Shown here piece by piece: positions 9,189 through 17,209 of a stretch of DNA of 64,000 nucleotides. Source of the DNA: UBA1672 sp050633645 (GTDB taxonomy: Bacteria; Pseudomonadota; Alphaproteobacteria; Micavibrionales; Micavibrionaceae); NCBI GenBank assembly GCA_050633645.1, contig JBOEGX010000001.1, positions 124,001-188,000 on the forward strand, written 5' to 3'. Under the pieces are notes generated by a model. It saw nothing but the letters and a program-made list of their open reading frames with translations, was not told the DNA's origin and searched no databases. The translations under genes and the position numbers were made by a program. Within the stretch, counting starts at the first letter, position 1; every line of letters begins with the position of its first letter.

Positions 9189-9451
9189 TGCAGGTATCTT
9201 CTCGTGCTTTAAAAGTTACCATTGGTGTTTTTTCTCTTCCTGTAATAGGTTTAGCGCTTTTTATTATTTCTACAGCAAGCAATAGTGTTGATTTTGTACT
9301 TAAATTTATTGTGGGGGCATGTTTCTTTGAAGGTATGCTAACTATAATGAAGTCAGCGGATAAAAAGAATGCGTTGTTAGTGGCCTTTTTATTTGTTGGC
9401 GTGCCGGTTTTATGCATTTGTTTGGTGATTCTTATAAGGTTGTGGCCATGA
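9188..9451 (+). CDS. Small membrane protein within the SUF operon
   Basis: The 87-residue product is almost entirely hydrophobic, with about three membrane segments (roughly residues 9-28, 33-48 and 60-84). The ATG at 9188 overlaps the sufB stop (TGATG) and the gene ends with an ATGA overlap into the next gene, so it is translationally coupled. No family is recognised. It is AT-rich compared with sufB, which suggests a separate origin. Confidence 0.7.
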   Translation: MQVSSRALKVTIGVFSLPVIGLALFIISTASNSVDFVLKFIVGACFFEGMLTIMKSADKKNALLVAFLFVGVPVLCICLVILIRLWP

Positions 9452-9696
9452 AAATGTTTTCTTTTTGGGCAGAAAAAAACAACACCCTCATCGGGGAGTT
9501 CAAATTCAAAAACTTCACGCAGGCGTTTGGATTCCTCGCGCAGGTGGCGATATTGCAGGAGAAGCATAACCACCATGCATTGATTGAGAATATGTATAAC
9601 AAGGTCACACTTACCCTGACCACGCATGATGCGGGGAATACGGTGACGGAGAAGGATTACACCCTCGCCGAGGCGATTGAGAAGATTTTAGAATGA
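9448..9696 (+). CDS. Pterin-4a-carbinolamine dehydratase-like protein
   Basis: The 82-residue protein has the PCD/DCoH fold signature. It shows F-x-F-x2-F in the first strand, then E-K-H-N-H-H, a Tyr after six residues, T-H-D and a final D. This matches the PCD catalytic pattern [E]x3-H-H-[P]-x5-Y-x9-H-x9-D except that the usual Pro after the two His is Ala. PCD regenerates tetrahydrobiopterin; many bacterial copies have no aromatic-hydroxylase partner and some are linked to molybdopterin. The gene overlaps both neighbours by 4 bases. Its codons are more GC-rich than those of the flanking small genes. Why it sits in a SUF operon is not clear from the sequence. Confidence 0.8.
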   Translation: MKMFSFWAEKNNTLIGEFKFKNFTQAFGFLAQVAILQEKHNHHALIENMYNKVTLTLTTHDAGNTVTEKDYTLAEAIEKILE

Positions 9697-9926
9697 ATAT
9701 TAAGACAGGATTTATGATAGAGCGCGGTATTCATTATTTTATAATGGCGTTTGTACTGTGTTTGATTGGGTTTAGTGTGTGGTTCGTTTTCATGAGCGTG
9801 CAGGCGCCGCCGAGTATTGCGGAAAGCTCTGTTTATGATAATGAAAGTGATGGAAAGGCGAAGCCTTTGCCTGATTTTATAGTTGATAAAGTACCAGCGG
9901 ATGAATTGGAGAGTTTGAAGCCATAA
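9693..9926 (+). CDS. Single-pass membrane protein of unknown function
   Basis: The 77-residue product has one long hydrophobic segment (about 13-36) followed by a polar, Pro- and Asp-rich tail that is probably periplasmic. The ATG overlaps the stop of the PCD gene by 4 bases, so it belongs to the SUF operon. No domain is recognised. A palindromic repeat follows immediately after its stop. Confidence 0.65.
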   Translation: MNIKTGFMIERGIHYFIMAFVLCLIGFSVWFVFMSVQAPPSIAESSVYDNESDGKAKPLPDFIVDKVPADELESLKP

Positions 9927-9938
9927 TTTTACAATAGA

Positions 9939-9995
9939 TGTCATTCTGAAGTTTTGCCGAAGAATCTTAGATCCTTCGCTGCGTTCAGGATGACA
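9939..9995 (+). repeat. Palindromic intergenic repeat (REP-like)
   Basis: An imperfect inverted repeat spans about 57 bases. The outer arms TGTCATTCTGAA and TTCAGGATGACA pair with one mismatch, and the inner arms GAAGAATC and GATCCTTC pair with one wobble. It lies between two operon genes in the only sizable gap before sufC. Elements with this outer sequence (GTCATTCTGAA...TTC) occur as dispersed repeats in many bacterial genomes. Here it could form a strong RNA hairpin that separates sufB from sufC expression or stabilises mRNA. Confidence 0.7.
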
Positions 9996-10019
9996 ATGAT
10001 TTGAGAAGAAAGATAAAAA

Positions 10020-10784
10020 ATGATAGAAATTAAAAACTTACATGCGAGTATCGAAACCGATGAAGGCGTAAGCAAAGAGATTATCAAAGGATTGTCTTTG
10101 AGTATTCCCGCGGGGGAGGTTCATGCGATTATGGGGCCGAATGGTGCGGGGAAATCTACGCTGTCTTATGTTCTTGCGGGGCGCGATGATTACAAGGTGA
10201 CGAATGGTTCTGCGACTTTGGATGGTGAAGACCTTCTAGAGATGGAGCCTGAGGAGCGCGCGGCGGCGGGGTTATTTCTTGCGTTTCAATACCCGATTGA
10301 AATTCCGGGCGTGAATATGAGCACGTTCCTGAAAACTTCGATCAATGCGATACGCAAGCAACGCGGCGAAGATGAGCTTGATGCGCTTGGCATGTTGAAA
10401 TTGATTAAGGCGAAGACGAAGGCGCTTGGCATTAAAGATGACATGATGAAGCGTGCGGTGAATGTTGGCTTTTCAGGTGGAGAGAAGAAGCGGAACGAGG
10501 TTTTGCAAATGGCGATGTTAGAGCCGAAATTCTGCGTCCTCGATGAAACCGATAGCGGCCTTGATATTGATGCGCTACGTGTGGTTGCCGATGGGGTAAA
10601 TGCCCTGCGCTCGCCTGATCGTTCATTCCTTGTGATTACCCATTACCAACGCTTGCTGGAGTATATCAAGCCTGACGTTGTGCATGTTTTGGCGCATGGG
10701 AAGATTGTGAAATCCGGTGGGCCGGAGCTCGCGCTTGAGCTTGAAGAAAAGGGTTATGCCGAATTTCTTGAGGAGGCTGCTTAA
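10020..10784 (+). CDS. sufC: Fe-S assembly ATPase SufC
   Basis: SufC is the ABC-type ATPase of the SufBCD scaffold. The 254-residue protein has the Walker A GPNGAGKS (39-46), the SufC-specific signature FSGGEKKR (151-158) and Walker B with the VLDETDSGLD motif (173-182). All match the family. It follows the palindromic repeat, so its translation is not coupled to the preceding gene, but it ends in a TAATG overlap with sufD. Confidence 0.97.
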   Translation: MIEIKNLHASIETDEGVSKEIIKGLSLSIPAGEVHAIMGPNGAGKSTLSYVLAGRDDYKVTNGSATLDGEDLLEMEPEERAAAGLFLAFQYPIEIPGVNMSTFLKTSINAIRKQRGEDELDALGMLKLIKAKTKALGIKDDMMKRAVNVGFSGGEKKRNEVLQMAMLEPKFCVLDETDSGLDIDALRVVADGVNALRSPDRSFLVITHYQRLLEYIKPDVVHVLAHGKIVKSGGPELALELEEKGYAEFLEEAA

Positions 10785-11746
10785 TGTCATTACGTGCCCT
10801 TAAATTAAATGATCTACCAACGCCAAAAGTGGAGGAGTGGAAATACACCAACCTTTCGCGCGCGCTTGGGGAATTAAAGGATGTTCTTTCCGAAAAACCG
10901 CGTGAAGTAGTTATCCACAGAAGGCGTGGAGAAGTCTGTGGAGCGATTGAGGATATTATGTGGAAAGGCGTTGCGGGAGCGCATCAGCCGCTGCATCTGA
11001 AAATCATCCTTGATGATGGAGCCCATGCCACTGTAATTGAACGCCATACGGGTGAGGCGAGCTATTGGAAGAATATGAGCACCGAGATTGTTCTGGGCGC
11101 TAATGCGCGGCTGAACCATGTGCGATTGGTTGAGGATAGCGCGGAAGGCGTGCAGACCAATATGGTGCATATCACGATGGAGCGCGATTCATACTTGAAC
11201 AGCTTTTCATTGAATACAGGCGGGAAAATGACGCGTCATGATATTCATGCGGTTTTGAATGGTTCTAATATTGAATGCTCGTTCAATGGTGTGAACTTGT
11301 TGAAGGGCTTACAGCACGGGGACACGACGATTGTGATGGAACATACCGCGCCGCATTGTGTGTCAAATCAGCTTTATCGTACGATTTTGGATGAGAGTGC
11401 GCGCGGCGTGTTTCAGGGCAAGGTGCATGTGCATCAGGCGGCGCAAAAAACGGACGGGTATCAACTCGCCAATACGATTATGCTCTCGCCGAAATGTGAG
11501 ATGGATACAAAGCCCGAGCTTGAGATTTACGCCGATGATGTGAAATGTTCACACGGCACGACAACGGGCGCGTTGGATGAAGAGCCGTTATTTTATTTGC
11601 GCTCTCGCGGGTTGTCCGAGGCGGCGGCGCGAATGCTGCTCATACAGGCTTTTGTTGATGAGGTGTGCGATAAGATTGCGGATGAAGCGATGCGTGATGA
11701 AGTGAAAGAGAAGGCGGGAACGTGGTTGAGCGAGCAATTGACGTAA
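10784..11746 (+). CDS. sufD: Fe-S assembly protein SufD (short form)
   Basis: SufD pairs with SufB in the SufBCD scaffold. The 320-residue protein contains the C-terminal core with KCSHG (the conserved His region) and LFYLRSRGLS, followed by the helical C-terminus. It is clearly shorter than the typical 400-450 residues: most of the N-terminal helical domain is reduced, while the beta-helix core is kept. The start codon overlaps the sufC stop. The N-terminal shortening looks genuine because the frame starts right at the sufC junction. Confidence 0.93.
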   Translation: MSLRALKLNDLPTPKVEEWKYTNLSRALGELKDVLSEKPREVVIHRRRGEVCGAIEDIMWKGVAGAHQPLHLKIILDDGAHATVIERHTGEASYWKNMSTEIVLGANARLNHVRLVEDSAEGVQTNMVHITMERDSYLNSFSLNTGGKMTRHDIHAVLNGSNIECSFNGVNLLKGLQHGDTTIVMEHTAPHCVSNQLYRTILDESARGVFQGKVHVHQAAQKTDGYQLANTIMLSPKCEMDTKPELEIYADDVKCSHGTTTGALDEEPLFYLRSRGLSEAAARMLLIQAFVDEVCDKIADEAMRDEVKEKAGTWLSEQLT

Positions 11747-12051
11747 ACGGCTTCAAAGGAAGCGCAAAAGATCTTCGTTATATTTTACTGCGATCTATGT
11801 GCTTTATTGTGTGGTTTGCTATAACTTCGGTGGCTGCCTGTTCGTTGTTTTGGGGAACGAAAGGTGTATTGCTTATTTGTTTTTTCTTCTTGTTCTGTAT
11901 TGTTGGGCCGTTAGCAGATTTAATCGGTAACATGTATGTGGCAACGTTTTTATTAGCAATTTTTTATATTTGGATATCCTATGTCTCGATTTCTTTAATA
12001 ATTAAATTTTTTAGAGTAGAAAAGAATAAAGAGAAGAGTATTAATGACTAA
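11722..12051 (+). CDS. Small membrane protein between sufD and sufS
   Basis: The 109-residue product has about three membrane segments (near 25-42, 45-65 and 72-95) and a basic C-terminus (KNKEKS). The GTG at 11722 has a good upstream AAGGCGG and overlaps sufD by 25 bases; an ATG at 11797 is the alternative but lacks a ribosome binding site. It overlaps sufS by 8 bases. It is AT-rich and belongs to no family I can name. Confidence 0.6.
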   Translation: MVERAIDVNGFKGSAKDLRYILLRSMCFIVWFAITSVAACSLFWGTKGVLLICFFFLFCIVGPLADLIGNMYVATFLLAIFYIWISYVSISLIIKFFRVEKNKEKSIND

Positions 12052-13279
12052 CCTACAATCACCATGGCGGAAAGATTTCCCTGTTTTATCGACGAGGATG
12101 AACGGGAAGGATTTGGCGTTTCTTGATAGTGCGGCGAGTGCGCAGAAGCCCGCATGCGTTATTGATGCCATGGATGATGTTTTGAAGGGTGGATATTCAA
12201 ATATTCATCGTGGGCTGTATGCTATTTCGCAAGACCTTACGCAGAACTTTGAAGATGTGCGGAAAAAGGTTGCTGGCTTTATAGGTGTGTCCTCGGAAAA
12301 AAATATTGTTTTTACGCGCAATACGACGGAGGGGATAAACCTTATCGCGCAGAGTTGGGGGCGTTCGTTTTTACAGGCGGGGGGTGAGATTGTCATCACG
12401 GAGATGGAGCATCACGCGAATATCGTTCCGTGGCAAATACTGGCGGCGCAAACGGGCGCGGTTGTTAAGGTTGTCCCGATTACTGATGACGGCGTACTGG
12501 ATATGGACGCGTTTAAAGCGGTTTTGAGTGATAAAACGTGCCTTGTTGCGTTTACCGAGATTTCGAATGCGCTCGGCACGATTAACCCCGTTTCCGATAT
12601 TGTTTCGATGGTGCGCGGGGTTAATGCGGAGATTAAAATTCTGGTTGATGGGTCGCAAGGGGTGGTGCATCGCGCGGTGAATGTTACCGATATGGATGCT
12701 GATTTTTATGTGTTTACGGGGCATAAGTTGTATGCGCCGACGGGGATTGGCGTTTTGTACGGGAAGGCGGATGTTCTTGACGCGATGCCACCGTATCAGG
12801 GCGGCGGCGATATGATTGAGCGTGTTAGCTTTACGAAGGGCACGACGTATCGCGAAGCGCCGTATAAGTTTGAGGCGGGGACTCCGGCGATTGTTGAGGT
12901 GATAGGCCTTGGCGCGGCGATTGATTATCTTTCATCGATAGGGATGGATAAAATTGCGGCGCATGAGGAAACGTTATTGGCTTATGCGACGAATGAAATG
13001 TTAAAGATAGATGGTTTAACACTATATGGCCCAACAGATTTATCGCAAAAGGCTGGTATTTTGAGCTTTACGATGGAATGTGCTCACCCCAGTGATATCG
13101 GTATGATATTGGATCAATGCGGGGTGGCGGTGCGGTGTGGACATCACTGCGCTATGCCGTTGATGGAGGCTATGGGCGTAGATTCTACGGCGCGGGCATC
13201 ATTGGCGATGTATAATGATAAAGGTGATGTTGATGCGCTTATATTGGCGCTTCAAAAAGTGAAGGATTTGTTCGGATGA
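12044..13279 (+). CDS. sufS: Cysteine desulfurase SufS
   Basis: SufS takes sulfur from cysteine with the help of PLP and supplies it to the SUF scaffold. The 411-residue protein shows the PLP lysine in FTGHKLY (K228), the EMEHHAN block (about 120-126) and the catalytic cysteine in RCGHHCAMPL (C369). This is the class II (SufS/CsdA) arrangement. No SufE or SufU partner gene is visible in the operon, so the sulfur acceptor may be encoded elsewhere. The stop overlaps the next start by 4 bases. Confidence 0.96.
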   Translation: MTNLQSPWRKDFPVLSTRMNGKDLAFLDSAASAQKPACVIDAMDDVLKGGYSNIHRGLYAISQDLTQNFEDVRKKVAGFIGVSSEKNIVFTRNTTEGINLIAQSWGRSFLQAGGEIVITEMEHHANIVPWQILAAQTGAVVKVVPITDDGVLDMDAFKAVLSDKTCLVAFTEISNALGTINPVSDIVSMVRGVNAEIKILVDGSQGVVHRAVNVTDMDADFYVFTGHKLYAPTGIGVLYGKADVLDAMPPYQGGGDMIERVSFTKGTTYREAPYKFEAGTPAIVEVIGLGAAIDYLSSIGMDKIAAHEETLLAYATNEMLKIDGLTLYGPTDLSQKAGILSFTMECAHPSDIGMILDQCGVAVRCGHHCAMPLMEAMGVDSTARASLAMYNDKGDVDALILALQKVKDLFG

Positions 13280-13743
13280 GCGCGAAAGCGAGAGCTATGT
13301 GGATTTTCTTTTTTTTGCTACTTTATGTTGGTTATTTGTCTTATGGCTGGTTTGCAGGGTGGCTTTACGAACGTAATGTCCAAAATTGTATTGAAGGTTA
13401 TGCTGAGAATGAGGTTTTTGCAACTTTTGATAACAATCAAATGCTGGATTTCTGTCAGTGTGGCATGATGCCAACGAAAGATGATCCGTTTTTTGATAAG
13501 AATGATACTGTTTTTAAAGCCAAAATGACCAATAATTCTAAAAACTGTTTGATTGAGCATATTGATAAATATGGATATAGCGGGTGTTCTACTTTCTTTA
13601 ATGAAGATTCAGATGTTCATAACTATTTAAAGATGAGCCTTGATTGTTCCTGTTTTGCAAAAGAAGCCATTTCCAGAATGGATGATATTGAAAATTTTGG
13701 CGTTTTGGATATGAGTAATTTTTTGTATAAATGTATGAAGTAG
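13276..13743 (+). CDS. Membrane-anchored protein with duplicated four-cysteine motif
   Basis: The 155-residue protein has one N-terminal membrane segment (about 9-29) and a polar remainder that should face the periplasm. Eight cysteines are arranged as two similar units: C38, C60-x-C62, C91 and C104, C124-x-C126, C153. The spacing is nearly equal (21/28 and 19/26 residues between elements), which points to an internal duplication with two disulfides per unit, or to metal ligands. The ATG overlaps the sufS stop (ATGA) and sufT follows after 8 bases. I do not recognise the family. The gene is AT-rich, unlike sufS. Confidence 0.7.
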   Translation: MSAKARAMWIFFFLLLYVGYLSYGWFAGWLYERNVQNCIEGYAENEVFATFDNNQMLDFCQCGMMPTKDDPFFDKNDTVFKAKMTNNSKNCLIEHIDKYGYSGCSTFFNEDSDVHNYLKMSLDCSCFAKEAISRMDDIENFGVLDMSNFLYKCMK

Positions 13744-13751
13744 GTTGAGGT

Positions 13752-14147
13752 ATGGTAACAGAAAAAGATCAAATTGATGACAATTACGATCACTTGACGC
13801 ATCCGCCGCATGTGGTGAAGCCGGATGGGCATCCCTTATGGTCGCAAATTGAAAAGGGGTTAAGGGAGATTTATGATCCCGAAATTCCCGTGAATATCTA
13901 TGAGCTTGGCTTGATCTATAAGGTTGAGATTATGCCAGAGGAAAATGGAATATCGGATGTTAAGGTTGAAATGTCGTTGACCTCACCTGCTTGCCCCGTG
14001 GCGCAGGAAATGCCGAGCTGGGTTCAGGGGGCTATACTGCCGATTGATGGCGTTGGTGGTTGTGAGGTTGAAATTATCTGGGAGCCGCAATGGAATCCGT
14101 CTTTGATGGCGGAAACTGCGAAAATGCAACTTAATATGTTTGTATAG
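13752..14147 (+). CDS. sufT: SufT (MIP18/DUF59) Fe-S maturation factor
   Basis: The 131-residue protein has the DUF59 core with YDPEIPVNIYELGLIY (41-56) and the conserved cysteine in TSPACP (C81). SufT-type proteins help deliver or mature iron-sulfur clusters, and in alphaproteobacteria they sit at the end of SUF operons as here. An N-terminal extension of about 30 residues precedes the domain, as is usual for SufT. Confidence 0.93.
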   Translation: MVTEKDQIDDNYDHLTHPPHVVKPDGHPLWSQIEKGLREIYDPEIPVNIYELGLIYKVEIMPEENGISDVKVEMSLTSPACPVAQEMPSWVQGAILPIDGVGGCEVEIIWEPQWNPSLMAETAKMQLNMFV

Positions 14148-14153
14148 GTATAT

Positions 14154-14519
14154 ATGATGAAATCACCAATTAAAATTACTGAAGTCGCAGCCGCGCAAAT
14201 TCGGAAATTAATGGATAAAGCGCCGCAAGGCACGATTGGCTTGCGTTTGACTGTGAAGGCTACGGGGTGTTCGGGTAATAGCTATAAGATGGAATATGTT
14301 TGCGCCGAAGAGGATTTATCCAAGGATGAGAAGTTTGAGGAGAATGAGGGCGCGGTTTATATTCCAAAGCTGTATTCGTGGATGCTGTTTGGTACGGAGA
14401 TTGATTATATAACCGATGAGCTTGGCAATTCACGCTTTGACTTTATCAACCCGAATGAAACGGGTCGATGCGGGTGCGGTGAAAGTTTTACCGTTGGTGG
14501 TGCTTTACCTAAGGGCTGA
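14154..14519 (+). CDS. sufA: A-type Fe-S carrier (SufA/IscA/HesB family)
   Basis: The 121-residue protein carries the three invariant cysteines of A-type carriers at 39 (TGCSG) and 106/108 (RCGCG). It is expected to transfer clusters from SufBCD to target proteins. Two ATG codons are adjacent (14154 and 14157); either may be used. It is the last SUF gene, and its end overlaps the oppositely oriented dusA by 15 bases. Confidence 0.93.
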   Translation: MMKSPIKITEVAAAQIRKLMDKAPQGTIGLRLTVKATGCSGNSYKMEYVCAEEDLSKDEKFEENEGAVYIPKLYSWMLFGTEIDYITDELGNSRFDFINPNETGRCGCGESFTVGGALPKG

Positions 14520-15485
14520 TAAAGCTTTTTCAATCACATGCGCATCTGCGCCGTCCTCATGGGGGAGGGTGGATAGGAGTTGTCGCCATTTCTTTGCGCC
14601 GACTTGTTCGTGGAACAGGCTTGTCATGTGGCGGGTGATGGATTTTATCGGCGTTTCATGGTCTTTCATTTGTTTTTCGGCATAGGGAATCATGGCTAGG
14701 GCGATTTCTTCACGGCTCAGAACTTTATCATTTCCGAAAACGTCTTTTTCTATATCTGCAAGAATATAGGCGTTTTGATAGGCTTCGCGGCCTATCATTG
14801 TGCTGTCGAATGTTTTTAAATGGTCTTTGATGGCGCCTACTGTTTTGATATCACCATTTACGGCAATGTTTAATTCGGGATGTGCCTTTTTAATAGCTGC
14901 CACGCGTTCATAATTTATTTGTGGAATTGTGCGGTTCTCTTTCGGGCTTAAGCCCTGTAGCCACGCCTTACGAGAGTGGATGATAAAGGTTGTGCAGCCT
15001 GCCTTTTTTACCGTTTCAACGAAGGTATTTAGAAATTCGAATGAATCATTTTCGTCTATGCCGATGCGGCATTTTACGGTGACGGGAATATTTACCTTAT
15101 CCATCATTGCGGCGACACAACCGGCAACGGTTTGTGGCTCTTCCATTAATATCGCGCCGATTTTTCCTTTTTGCACGCGGTCACTGGGGCAACCTATATT
15201 CAGGTTGATTTCGTTATATCCCGCGTCTTCACCCATTTTCGCGCAAGTTGCCATGTCTTTAGGATCTGATCCGCCGAGTTGCAGGGCAAGGGGATATTCT
15301 TCGGCGCTATGACGTAAAAAGCGCTGTGCATCGCCATGTAATAACGCGCCCGTTGTTACCATTTCGGTATAAAGCAATGTGTTTGGTGAGATCAAGCGAT
15401 GAAAATAACGGCAATTTCTATCTGTCCAATCCATCATTGGCGCTACGCTTACGGGGATTATTGTGTTATTGTGTTCTTGCATCAT
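14505..15485 (-). CDS. dusA: tRNA-dihydrouridine synthase A
   Basis: DusA reduces uridines in the D-loop of tRNA using FMN. The 326-residue protein has the family landmarks PMMDWTDRN at the N-terminus, LQLGGSDP, NLNIGCPSDRV with the catalytic Cys region, and a C-terminal block with RHMTSLF, which separates DusA from DusB/C. Two ATG codons (15485 and 15482) can start it. It converges on sufA with a 15-base overlap and is divergent from the SH3 gene. Confidence 0.95.
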   Translation of the reverse strand: MMQEHNNTIIPVSVAPMMDWTDRNCRYFHRLISPNTLLYTEMVTTGALLHGDAQRFLRHSAEEYPLALQLGGSDPKDMATCAKMGEDAGYNEINLNIGCPSDRVQKGKIGAILMEEPQTVAGCVAAMMDKVNIPVTVKCRIGIDENDSFEFLNTFVETVKKAGCTTFIIHSRKAWLQGLSPKENRTIPQINYERVAAIKKAHPELNIAVNGDIKTVGAIKDHLKTFDSTMIGREAYQNAYILADIEKDVFGNDKVLSREEIALAMIPYAEKQMKDHETPIKSITRHMTSLFHEQVGAKKWRQLLSTLPHEDGADAHVIEKALSALR

Positions 15486-15514
15486 GCTGTTTTCTTTATC
15501 ATATATTATAAATC

Positions 15515-16048
15515 ATGCGATATACTTTATATATACATATAGCCTTACTTGCTCTTTTGTGGATGATTTGTCCACCGCATAGCTATGCGGATTCTCCTGT
15601 TTTAAACCCGTCTTTTTCAAGTAGTGGTCTTTCTATACCGCGCTTTGTGTCATTGTCAAATGCGGAGACAAATGTGCGTGTAGGACCGGGGCAGGAATAT
15701 CCTATTAAATCTGTATATAAGCGTGAGGGATTGCCAGTTGAAGTTATTTTAGAATTTGAAAATTGGAGAAAAATTCGAGACGTCGAAGGTACGGAAGGTT
15801 GGGTTCATCATGCTTTATTATCAGGCGAGCGTAATGGCATTATTAAATCTTCAGGGGCGGTGTATGCGTATGAGGAGCCGTTTGATAGTGATACGAAATC
15901 CCGCGTTGTAATTGCATTAGAGCCAATGGTTCAGCTTGAAATTCGGAAATGTGATGGTGATTGGTGTCGTGTTGATGCATCAGGATTTTTGGGATGGATT
16001 GAAAGAAAATTCATTTGGGGTGTTTACGAACACGAAAATTTTGATTAG
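15515..16048 (+). CDS. Secreted bacterial SH3-domain protein
   Basis: The 177-residue protein starts with a signal peptide (hydrophobic 6-18, likely cleavage after SYA near 25). The mature part holds two SH3-like repeats of the SH3_4 type: the first with NVRVGPGQEYPI, and a second ending with GWIERKFIWGVY. Such proteins are common in alphaproteobacterial periplasms and probably bind peptidoglycan or protein partners; no enzyme domain is attached. It is divergent from dusA across 29 bases. Confidence 0.85.
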   Translation: MRYTLYIHIALLALLWMICPPHSYADSPVLNPSFSSSGLSIPRFVSLSNAETNVRVGPGQEYPIKSVYKREGLPVEVILEFENWRKIRDVEGTEGWVHHALLSGERNGIIKSSGAVYAYEEPFDSDTKSRVVIALEPMVQLEIRKCDGDWCRVDASGFLGWIERKFIWGVYEHENFD

Positions 16049-16130
16049 AATCAAAAATGTAGCGTGAGTTCTTTACGTTTCTTCCTTCCTCTAACCTTAT
16101 CAAATCTCAATCTCTTAAGGTTCTTTAAAA

Positions 16131-17108
16131 ATGTTTGCATTAACTAATAAGCCAGAAATGGGTTCCCGTTTCTATTCAGCTTTGATTCAAATGGCTGCCG
16201 ATCATGAGCGCGGCATTGATAGTATGAAAGTCATTCAGCATATGGCCGGTGTGTTGGTTGAAATTTATTATGTATTTGAGGATTCAGATAAGGCGATGCA
16301 GGCGAGCTTTAAAAAGCTTTCACAGTTGCTTGATTGTCACCCTGCGCCTGGTTTGCTCGCCCCTTATGCTTTGCCGCCTGCGCATATTATTGATCATGAG
16401 ACTGAGCGTGGACGTTTGGCGGCGCGCGTGTTTTTTGAAGAGTGGCTTGATTGTAATTTTGAGCTTCATGATTTGGTTTTGACGGTTTATCAGCATGTTA
16501 TTGTTGGGTGGGAAGATATGGGGATTCCGCGTGAGGAAACATTCCGTTTGCTTATGGAGTGTGTGAAGAAATGTATGGCGTTTGAGGTTGGGGCGCAGGA
16601 GTTATGCGATATTTCTATCGACCATCAAATTGGTAAGCGTGGGTGGTCTATTGGTGATTGTATTGCCGCACTTAGTGGTGTTGCAGGGCGTCGTTTGGCT
16701 ATATCTTTAAGTTCTGCTGCTGCTTGTGATTTGTTTAGGGGGTGTGAATTGCCTGATAATCTTGATCGTGTTGTTTATTCCATGACGCAAGAAGCTGTGC
16801 GCCTTGGTGTTCCCGCGGGAAGTGATTGGCGATTTGGTTTGGCGGCAAATGATACTCCGATTAATGCGCCAGTTGAGTTGATTCGTGAGATTGAGCCAAT
16901 GTGTTTGCGTTTTTTCCGGGCGATTGATGTTTCGGGGCCGTATGATCAAGCGGTTTCCTGTGCGAAGGCAGCGGGGCGAATGATTGCTGTTGCGTCTGGT
17001 GGAGAGCTTCCTGAGATTGAACCTGCCATTGCTAAGCCATTGGCTATGTCTGCGATAACTGAGAGTTATAAGTATGTTTGCCTTGATTTCGATATGGTAT
17101 CGTATTAG
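16131..17108 (+). CDS. Hypothetical protein, mostly helical
   Basis: The 325-residue protein has no signal peptide or membrane segment. It appears mostly alpha-helical, with several cysteines (for example CVKKCMAF and CCELPD-like spots) and a Pro-rich loop near 72-84. No family is recognised. It stands alone between the SH3 gene and fabA with gaps of 82 and 101 bases, so it is probably transcribed on its own. Codon use resembles the surrounding genes, which speaks for a resident gene. Confidence 0.7.
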   Translation: MFALTNKPEMGSRFYSALIQMAADHERGIDSMKVIQHMAGVLVEIYYVFEDSDKAMQASFKKLSQLLDCHPAPGLLAPYALPPAHIIDHETERGRLAARVFFEEWLDCNFELHDLVLTVYQHVIVGWEDMGIPREETFRLLMECVKKCMAFEVGAQELCDISIDHQIGKRGWSIGDCIAALSGVAGRRLAISLSSAAACDLFRGCELPDNLDRVVYSMTQEAVRLGVPAGSDWRFGLAANDTPINAPVELIREIEPMCLRFFRAIDVSGPYDQAVSCAKAAGRMIAVASGGELPEIEPAIAKPLAMSAITESYKYVCLDFDMVSY

Positions 17109-17134
17109 GCGTTATTCCCAATAAATATGCTTTC

Positions 17135-17149
17135 GGGGTGATTCACCCC
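17135..17149 (+). terminator. Short GC-rich hairpin after the 325-residue gene
   Basis: GGGGTG (17135-17140) and CACCCC (17144-17149) form a perfect 6-base stem with a 3-base loop, 27 bases after the preceding stop. No T-run follows, so it is a weak or Rho-assisted terminator or an mRNA-stabilising hairpin. Confidence 0.35.
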
Positions 17150-17209
17150 TTGCCCCCTCATTCATAACTTCGTATAAAATTATTTAAACTTACAAACAGT
17201 GGAAGTAGA

